Source: Cruorifilaria tuberocauda (lineage: Eukaryota > Nematoda > Chromadorea > Rhabditida > Onchocercidae). Taken from it: a stretch of 18,001 nt of DNA. A program made the translations under genes and the position numbers. The notes beneath the pieces were generated by a model. That model was not told the DNA's origin and did no database searches. It worked only from the letters and a program-made list of their open reading frames with translations. Numbering within the stretch: position 1 is the first letter of the stretch; each line of letters opens with the position of its first letter. Below, one piece after another: positions 11,158 through 18,001 of this stretch. The stretch lies in contig JABVXU010000851.1 in assembly GCA_013365365.1 (NCBI GenBank), positions 1-18,001 of the forward strand. Reading direction: 5' to 3'.

Positions 11158-11366
11158 ATTATCATTGCATGATTATTATCACTATCATCATTATCATTGC
11201 ATGATCATTATCAATATCATCATTATCATTGCATGATCATTATCAATGTCATCATTATCATTGCATGATTATTAACTATCATCATTATCATTGCATGATT
11301 ATTATTACTATCATCATTATCATTACATGATTATTATCACTATCATCAGCAGTATCATTGCGTGAC
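11158..11366. repeat. 32-bp minisatellite, about 6.5 units
   Basis: The unit begins ATTATCATTGCATGAT and ends ACTATCATC. Five units are 32 bp, one is 30 bp, and a partial degenerate unit ends near 11366. Nearly every unit holds TTATCA hexamers and the half-palindrome GCATGAT. Copies differ at a few positions, mainly T/C and A/C changes in the middle. Confidence 0.9.
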
Positions 11367-11846
11367 AAGCGCATAATCCTATTATTACGTTACTAATTAA
11401 AATTATTAAAAATGTATATCTCACATAAGTTATCATGGAAACTAATATGAAGCTTAATGAGTTTGATATAATCGATTATAATATTAACAATGTGATAAGA
11501 TGATATGATATCTGATAGATGAATGATGGGAAGAATATCTGATGAAGTGATAGGCGGAAAAATGAGATGAGTGAGGAGATACGATACGATACGGTAAGCG
11601 ATACGATAAAATACGATAAAATCGCAAGAGATGATAACGGAATCGGAACGAGCGAGTTTATACAGATTTCAGGATTGTTGTTTTTCCGTTTTCTGATTTT
11701 ATAACTTTGTTTACTGTAATAGTAGATAGAAAAGAGTAAAGATTGATTAATCCATGTGATCATGAAATAATTAAGTTATATTTATATGGGAAGACTTGTT
11801 TTAAACTGAAAATAAATGGAAAGATTTAGTAAGTGTGTATTATTGT

Positions 11847-11947
11847 CATACACACACACAGACACACACACAGACATACACACACACATACACACACACA
11901 TACACACACACATACATACACACATACACATGCACATACACACACAT
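11847..11947. repeat. CA/TG microsatellite with interspersed CATA and CAGA units
   Basis: About 100 bp of (CA)n broken by CATA and CAGA steps. Both strands show open frames here (cysteine/valine-rich or threonine/histidine-rich) that are products of the repeat only. Confidence 0.93.
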
Positions 11948-12262
11948 AATTGGTTCTTTTTATGAAACCTATAATATATTTTTAAAAAAGTTTGCAACTT
12001 ATAATTACATTCACTTCTATATTTATACTTCAGTTTGAATTCAAATCTAAATTGAATTTCACTTTATCTCAATTTTTGTTTCATTTTATCAATTTTGAAG
12101 TTTATCAATGATACAATATGTAGTGAATATGCATGTAAGAAATTATATTTAGATTGCTTAATAAATTTTAAATCTGTACTCTTAAATCGAAAAAATGGCT
12201 TAAAAAAGGAAAAGTGAAACTAAAAAAATTTTCAAAAATAAATACTGAGAATTTTGGTTAAT

Positions 12263-12328
12263 TTACAATTACAGATTACAGATTACAGTAACAGTTACAG
12301 ATACAGAGTTACAGTTACAGATCACAGA
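12263..12328 (+). repeat. TTACAG-type short tandem array
   Basis: Around nine or ten imperfect copies of TTACAG, with variants TAACAG, ATACAG and ATCACAG, spaced 6 to 8 bases apart. On the plus strand each copy resembles a nematode 3' splice acceptor (TTTCAG type). Confidence 0.8.
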
Positions 12329-13209
12329 GATTAATTGATATTCTTAATAACTTTTTAGAAAAAGGAATAATAAATCTATCAAATTCATCAAAAGTTCCTA
12401 AAATATTTTTTGTCCTCTTCCATAACAATTGCAATAATTGTATTTCTGAATTCTCAACGGAATAAAGCATCAATCTTAATAGGATCCATTTGTGATGACA
12501 GTACCACAAATCGTACTTCGTCAGGTAATATTCCATGTTGAGGAATTATTTCTGCAAGATGGACTAAAATAGGTAGAATTGATTAAGTTGAGAGGACGAA
12601 AAGTTCAATAAATGACAACTATCTTATATTTTAATTTATACATTAGAATTTCAATCTTAATTTATTTCTGATAAATTCGAGATTAAAACTGAATGCAATT
12701 GCAGAACTTTTATCCTTTTTTACAAGTTCAATATAACAAAAGGAAAGAAGTACTGATAAGAAAATGATAGTTCATTAGAAATCATTGATACGCTTCAATT
12801 AATCCATGAATTTAAGCCTTACCGGAAATAAATAATATTTGAAAATTAAAAAGGAATTCTTTGACTATTCTCAGAGGAACTATAAGTCTGACTGTAAGTA
12901 ATTTGTGCAGGAACATGTAAGAAGGAAAGTTAATAATTACCGACTAATTCAATTACAGTTTTAATGTATCCGTTAGCAATTATATCATTATCAGTACTTT
13001 GTGCTATGTATTATATATTTGCTTGCTGTAACTTATCAGCAATTCATTTGTCACTTATCATTATCAGCAATTTCATTTAATTGTTTACTTTTCCCATAGC
13101 CACTTTAATGGCTATTGTAAATTAAGAAAAAGACTAGGAGAACATATTTCCATTGTTTTGTACAGAAGTAAGAAGCCATCGTATTAAGCAAATTTATTAG
13201 ATGAAAGAA

Positions 13210-13278
13210 TCAGCTTGGTCGCATGCAGCATGCAGTTGCAACTATCAGCTGGTCGCATGCATCATGCAGTTGCAACTA
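13210..13278. repeat. GC-richer tandem duplication (35 + 34 bp) containing palindromes
   Basis: Copy 1 (13210-13244) and copy 2 (13245-13278) share TCAGCT(T)GGTCGCATGCA, then ATGCAGTTGCAACTA, differing by one deleted T and one G/T change. Each copy contains the palindromes GCATGC and AGTTGCAACT. The composition stands out from the AT-rich surroundings. Confidence 0.85.
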
Positions 13279-13527
13279 TCCTTGTTGATTCCGTAAATGC
13301 ATTTCTTTGAATTGCAAGTAATCAATTAGTCCGGTTTTTTTGCCACAATCAGTTATTATAATCTAAGTTATCGGATTATTGATCGTTTCAATACTCTCTG
13401 TGCTGCTATTCCTCTATATAAATTAGCAGTGTAAATTAATAAAACTTAGTAAAAGAAGTAATTCAGATTTGACCTTTATCAAGATTCATATCACTGAAAT
13501 CCATTCAGATCTGGCATGATATTCACG

Positions 13528-13562
13528 CATTACTAGTCCTGATTCACGTTTCACTAGTAATG
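13528..13562. repeat. Perfect 10-bp inverted repeat with 15-base spacer
   Basis: CATTACTAGT (13528-13537) and its exact complement ACTAGTAATG (13553-13562) flank a 15-base spacer. It could form a hairpin; no gene or element boundary was seen on either side. Confidence 0.7.
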
Positions 13563-14112
13563 GTTTTTCGAATTTTTCCTGCGATGATGAATATGAAATA
13601 AAATTTTATTCCTCTTTCATTTCCATCATTCAATTGATTGAAATATGAAATTAAGGGGTTAATTCATTTCGAGAACAATTTTATCTTTACACTATTTCAG
13701 CAATGAATCACTCTTAGCTTAAATCGTTTCTTATTGAAATCAAACGATGTGACGAAATTCTAAACAAACTTTTTTTAATCTCAAACATCTTTTACAGTAT
13801 GTTTTTAATTTTTTCAATCCAGCTATCAGACAAACAACGCTTACTCATGACTTAAAAAATAAGAATGTATCGAAAAACTATTATTCATGGAAAAGCATTT
13901 CTTGTCTAAGTGAGAAAATATTTCATCTGAATTATTTTTATACCCGAAATTTCATAGAAATAGAAATTGGAATGATTTCGTTTCAGACACTTGATTTATA
14001 TCATGAATCTCGAATCATCTAACTCTAACTAATCCGATTTGATCTAACCGTCAAAATCAATCGAAAAAAAAAGTTTAATTCTATAACAATCAATAAATTT
14101 GGTAGAGCATAA

Positions 14113-14135
14113 ATTAATTAAAAAATTTAATTAAT
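14113..14135. repeat. AT-only 10-bp inverted repeat
   Basis: ATTAATTAAA (14113-14122) is followed after three A residues by TTTAATTAAT (14126-14135). Its AT-only composition makes chance origin likely. Confidence 0.5.
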
Positions 14136-14258
14136 GAGCTGATCAGAATAAATGAGCTGTTCTTTGATTTTTTTTTCTTTCAGGGTAACTATTGTTTCCA
14201 TTTTATTTCGTTTACTTGAATCATCAAATTGAGAAGGTTGTTTTTTTACTGCCTGTTT

Positions 14259-14277
14259 ATATATATATATATATATG
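14259..14277. repeat. (TA)n dinucleotide run
   Basis: An uninterrupted alternating TA tract of roughly nine units. A simple microsatellite in the gene-poor region. Confidence 0.8.
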
Positions 14278-15017
14278 TTTCCAGTTCTTAGAGTTTTGTT
14301 TGTTGTGATTATTTTTGTGTCTTGTGAGTTTGTGTCTTTTGATTAAATTTTTTAAATATTTTATTAATTTATGGTTACCTGAATTTCATTTTCAGACTTT
14401 TCAGACTTTAAAGAATTAGCATGATTTTGTTTGATTTTAATGAACTGCGCAATTGTAATTATTATAATTAATAAGTTTTTGAGATTTTTCCATCTTGAAT
14501 TTTAGCACTTTTCTTTGATTTCGAAGTGAAATGCGTGAAATGACTTAATTATCACGCTTCTATTTATCATATTTTTTTGTTTCAATTGATAAATTAAATT
14601 GATAGCTTATTATATAGGTAAGTAAGTGTATGGCTTTAGTTTATAATTTCAGCTTATAGGTAAACTTATTACTTTTAATATTTTATTTAGCTGAAAGTTC
14701 TATTATGCTGCTATGTAATTCTTAGGTTTATTATTATAATCGTGCAAACTTGTAGTGTATTGTTTGATGTTTTTTTTTTTGTCCAACAATTACGTCAATA
14801 TGCCAAGCTGTTATAAGGTGGAATTATGGTTGAAATGAAATCATACTTGAAAAGGAGAATAATTATTTGATTGCTATATTGATAATTTTTCCAATATTGA
14901 TAGCAAAGAAAATTAGCATGATTATGATAAGCGATTATTTGAAAATTAAATTAAACAAAAGGAAGGAATGCTTTTGTTCATTCTGTTATCAAAATGAAAT
15001 TGAAGTAAATCAAATTG

Positions 15018-15041
15018 ATTCTGATAAAATTTTATCAGAAT
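15018..15041. repeat. 24-bp perfect palindrome with two divergent GATA sites
   Basis: The sequence from 15018 to 15041 equals its own reverse complement; its half is ATTCTGATAAAA. Each arm contains TGATAA, so two GATA-factor-like sites face each other without spacer. It lies inside a weak 85-codon open frame (14867-15124) and about 1.1 kb upstream of the aquaporin start. Confidence 0.85.
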
Positions 15042-16070
15042 TATTTTTACATCCTAAAATTTACCAATTGAAACAATTCATTTATGCGAATACTTTCAAA
15101 GCACTTCTACTAGGCTTTTTATAAGCATAAAATTTTGACCCAAAATTTGGAAAATCAATTTTTGAAAATAGTGCTTTAGGCAGTGTTAATGATAGTTGAT
15201 GACAACATGTTTTCTTGTTAGTTTCCCATGCGACACATTATTTCAACTATTGCAAAGAGTTAGTAAATATGCTTTCTTTGAGTAGTTCAAATTTTCCAAA
15301 TTTTGATTCAATCATTTCCTCTCAATTTGTTTTGCATGAAATTCTTTCAAGCCAAATTGGTTCGACCACTTTCTGTTAGCTTTAAATATAATACTTTTGC
15401 AATCTTTTCAAACTGATATGAATGCTTACTTAGTATGTTGTATGATATAATCATTTAGATAGGTGATAATCGTTAATTAATTTAAAATTTATTCATTTCA
15501 TTTAACAGTTACTTCTTTAATTTGCATTTTCTCTATCACAATTATAAATAGCATTATCGTCGACAAATAATTTTAAAAAATCTCTTTCAACAGTTACGGT
15601 TTGGTGGTGCTTTCTGTAACAATAATATCTAATTTCTAAGCGTTAGTGTTTTTTTTTTCCCCTCAACCTATATCGTCAAATATCATATCATTCGTTGTTA
15701 TTTCAAAATTGCAACTTATGACACTATAAAGTTGTATTTATTGGCCTATTTAAGGTTTAAAATTTATGGAAATTATAGCAAATCATGTAGGTACTAATCC
15801 TATTTAACGTATTAATTAAATTCAAAGTAGATAGAGTAAAAGGTAGTATTTAGTAGTATTAGCAAGATTTATTATTAAAAATAATAGCTATTCTCAATTG
15901 CTTAAGTTATTCTGTTGCTAATCTTAGTCTCATAACTTAAAGTGCTTAAATTTTACTTTTCAAAAAAAAAAATATTTTATAATTTTATTAACCTGTTAAT
16001 GAAGGAAAAGAAAATCAGTTCTTCTTTATACTTTTACTTTTCAAATTATCGATGCATAAGTTTCTTTTTC

Positions 16071-16120
16071 TCTCTTTCAGTATTTCAGTATTCGGCAAAT
16101 GATCGGGAAGTTTTTTTCAG
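16071..16120 (+). promoter_or_regulatory. Cluster of three splice acceptors before the aquaporin start codon
   Basis: CTCTTTCAG ends at 16080, TATTTCAG at 16088 and TTTTTTTCAG at 16120. The last is 26 bases before the ATG and has the best pyrimidine tract. They are candidate trans-splice or 5' UTR cis-splice acceptors for the aquaporin mRNA. An in-frame TAA lies between 16120 and the ATG, so all three would give the same protein start. Confidence 0.5.
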
Positions 16121-16146
16121 GTATATAAGAATTAGCAAAGAGAACA

Positions 16147-16287
16147 ATGAGTGGTTCAAGTACGGCCAGGGACAACGAATGGTTCAAGTTGCCTAATTTA
16201 CCTGAAATGATTAGGGATGGTATTCATATCAAATCCAGATTATTCAGGAATGCATTAGCGGAAGCTGTTGGTACATTTATTCTCTTG
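16147..16287 (+). CDS. Aquaporin/aquaglyceroporin-like channel, first coding exon (rest off window)
   Basis: ATG 16147 opens 47 residues up to a GTAAGC donor at 16288 (phase 0). After a polar, cytosolic-looking N-terminus comes RLFRNALAEAVGTFILL (31-47), which matches the start of the first membrane helix of MIP-family channels, where an AExxGTF motif is typical. The NPA loops would lie in later exons and are not seen before position 18001, so function (water, glycerol or both) rests only on this helix. An in-frame TAA 21 to 19 bases before the ATG supports this start. The motif ACAA(T/C)GA(G/A)TGGTTCAAGT is present twice, 28 bases apart (16144 and 16172), read in two different frames. The gene lies 5.9 kb from the divergent enzyme gene and shares no pathway with it. 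Confidence 0.7.
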
Positions 16288-16527
16288 GTAAGCTTAATTA
16301 CCTCAAGGAACTTTGAATATTCTCTAAGAAAAATATTTTTCGCAAAAATGCTAATGAAAAAATTTGTGATAATTTTAAATTAATTTTATAAAAATTTAAT
16401 TTTAATTATTTCCACTAAATTCTTTTTTTATTATTCAAAGATTTCTGATCTATTTACTAGCTAACAAATTAGCGAATAAAATGAGAACCTTTTATGTTAT
16501 TAATATCCCTCTCAGGAAAATTTTCAA

Positions 16528-16597
16528 CTTTTGAATTACAGTTATAACACGCTTGATTAAAGCTTTTGAATTACAATTTTAATACGCTTGAATAAAG
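16528..16597. repeat. 35-bp tandem duplication
   Basis: Two adjacent 35-base copies (16528-16562 and 16563-16597) start CTTTTGAATTACA and end CGCTTGA(T/A)TAAAG, differing at a handful of positions. Confidence 0.85.
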
Positions 16598-16695
16598 CTG
16601 TATTGAATGATTCAATTATTTTGATGCAAAAGTATTTGGGTTTTAATGGTTAACATTATTTATGATTGGTATTAAATAAATCTTTAAGATAATTG

Positions 16696-16932
16696 AAGGA
16701 TAATAATTATTCTTCATTAATGATAAACTGATAATCAAAGGATAATTATTAATTTTCATTATTCTTTATTAATGATAAACTGATAATCAAAGCTAATAAT
16801 TAATTTTCATCAATGATAAACTGATAATCAAAGGATAATAATTAATTTTCATTAATGATAAACTGATAATCAAAGGATAATAATTAATTTTCATTAATAA
16901 TAAACTGATAATATTAATTTTCATTAATGATA
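16696..16932. repeat. 42-bp minisatellite, about 5.7 units
   Basis: Units start at 16696, 16738, 16790, 16831 and 16873 (lengths 42, 52, 41 and 42, then a truncated run). The core is AAGGATAATAATTAATTTT, followed by CATTAATGATAAACTGATAATC. Full units contain TGATAA twice. The second unit has a 10-base internal insertion. Confidence 0.9.
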
Positions 16933-18001
16933 AGTTCATCTATTCCTTCGGTAAAGAAATTTATATTTTCAAACTCCCTCCTTCACATGTGGAAAATATT
17001 TTCCGCTGTATCAGATATGATAATTTATTTGCCACTTAAAGGAAATGATTGAAGAAGTTTAATCGATTGATAAAAGATTTCAAATAAATTACTAAACTTT
17101 TGAAAGATTAACTTCCACATTTAGTTAAGGATTGTAATAGAAGAAAAAAAAAAACTTAGCTTTTTTTTGTCAACCATTTTGCTTGAACTTTTGATTTGAT
17201 CGATCGATAAATATTCTTCTTCACATGAAATATATTTATCGGAATTCAATCAACATATAGAGATTATTGCAAGATTTATTGTACAAATTTTTAGCTTTAA
17301 AAATGTTTTTGTTCTAATCACTTACTCAAGTCATTTTTAATTATCGCATGTGATTGATTTTCGCATTACTTATCATAATTCAATTATTCATTGTTGTGTA
17401 ATACAAGAGGAAATGATACTTCCAAAAAAATAGTTTAAAATTAAAATCAATTAGAGAGACATTTGTTTATTGGTCAATTATGCATGCATTCTTACTAATT
17501 TATCAAACTGCAAAAGTTAAGAGGAATTTTTCATGTGATTTTTAAAGGAAAAACTTTAAGAATCACTCTTAATTGATCATTGCTGATCTAAGATTAGACT
17601 TATCAATCCTTATCTTTTGTACAGATATCATTCTTCCACTCTAAATGATGTTAATGTTAAATTAATGATAGGAATGATTAGAAGGGGAAAGTTAAAAGCA
17701 AGAATTGAGCATTCAAAATGAAATAAATTGCTATCACATCTAATCAACTAATCAAGAATATGTATGATAAACAACAAATTTAAAGATGTAAAGTGCGCAA
17801 TAACTTTTGCATCAATTTAATTGATGCAATATATCATTTTAATAACTTTCACTTACAGAAAGCTATTAACTGATAATATTTTTTTTTCAACAATTATTAC
17901 ATTTAAGTGATAGGATGTTTTTAAATCAATTAAATATAATAAATTTCACTATTTAAGTGTAAAATTAAGAGTTATAACAATAACAGTAATTACGATACTA
18001 G

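Larger units (their letters stand above)
10665..16120. other. Gene-poor region of about 5.4 kb rich in simple and tandem repeats
   Basis: No exon with family similarity was found on either strand. The stretch contains A/T homopolymers, the minisatellite at 11158-11366, the CA repeat at 11847-11947, the TTACAG array at 12263-12328, the duplication at 13210-13278, a TA run at 14259-14277, and inverted repeats at 13528-13562, 14113-14135 and 15018-15041. Open frames at 12315-12536 (minus) and 14867-15124 (plus) are of a length chance can produce at this base composition. The region may be the intron or 5' regulatory region of the aquaporin gene. Confidence 0.5.
16288..18001 (+). other. First intron (5' part) of the aquaporin-like gene
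   Basis: This stretch follows the GTAAGC donor. I looked for a following exon carrying the rest of helix 1 and the first NPA loop and found none, so the intron is at least 1,714 bases long. It is AT-rich and carries the repeats at 16528-16597 and 16696-16932. Confidence 0.55.

Noticed and set aside
11158..11366. CRISPR-like array
   Set aside because: Units are contiguous with no unique spacers, in a eukaryotic window; it is a minisatellite.
11476..11763. 95-codon minus-strand frame rich in Ser, Ile and Tyr
   Set aside because: It comes from ATACGAT/GATGA-type low-complexity sequence and matches no family.
11782..12038. Cysteine/methionine/valine-rich and threonine/histidine-rich frames on both strands
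   Set aside because: They are translations of the CA/TG microsatellite.
12315..12536. 73-codon minus-strand open frame
   Set aside because: Codon usage looks acceptable, but no family, no splice partners and no start context were found, and its end runs into the TTACAG array. Chance origin is adequate.
15942..16196. 84-codon plus-strand frame overlapping the aquaporin exon
   Set aside because: It crosses three splice acceptors and is in a different frame from the MIP-like exon. Its hydrophobic start comes from AT-rich intronic sequence.

Overview
This is an AT-rich eukaryotic nuclear window, most probably from a parasitic nematode of the filarial/spirurid type. The basis is multi-exon genes with short AT-rich introns, donors of the GTAAGT/GTTTGT kind, acceptors of the TTTCAG type directly upstream of start codons (as for spliced-leader acceptors), and proteins resembling nematode versions of their families. 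The species cannot be named from the sequence alone. I saw no bacterial, viral, CRISPR, rRNA or tRNA feature.

Layout, left to right. (1) 172-1653, minus: first four coding exons of a PGAP2/FRAG1-like membrane protein (GPI-anchor lipid remodelling); the 3' exons lie off the left edge. (2) 1654-4366: a 2.7 kb divergent intergenic stretch with degenerate repeats. (3) 4376-5198, plus: a complete three-exon gene for a 107-residue single immunoglobulin (I-set) domain protein of the intracellular muscle type. (4) 5199-7098: convergent intergenic stretch. (5) 7099-10278, minus: a complete ten-exon gene for a mitochondrial acetyl-CoA hydrolase/CoA-transferase family enzyme (492 aa), which needs one GC-AG intron to stay in frame. 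(6) 10279-16146: a 5.9 kb gene-poor stretch with a possible first exon at 10632-10664, a 32-bp minisatellite, a CA microsatellite, a TTACAG array, a GC-rich tandem duplication and several perfect inverted repeats. (7) 16147-16287, plus: first coding exon of an aquaporin/aquaglyceroporin-like channel. Its next exon is not visible before the right edge, so its first intron is at least 1.7 kb, and it carries two further tandem repeats.

The genes do not form an operon: neighbours are divergent or convergent and they do not share a pathway. The best-supported unusual points are the GC-AG intron, the missing F-strand cysteine of the Ig protein, and an apparent excess of GATA-type hexamers (TGATAA/TTATCA) across the window, concentrated in two minisatellites and in a 24-bp perfect palindrome. 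All exon models were translated by hand; each junction preserves frame.
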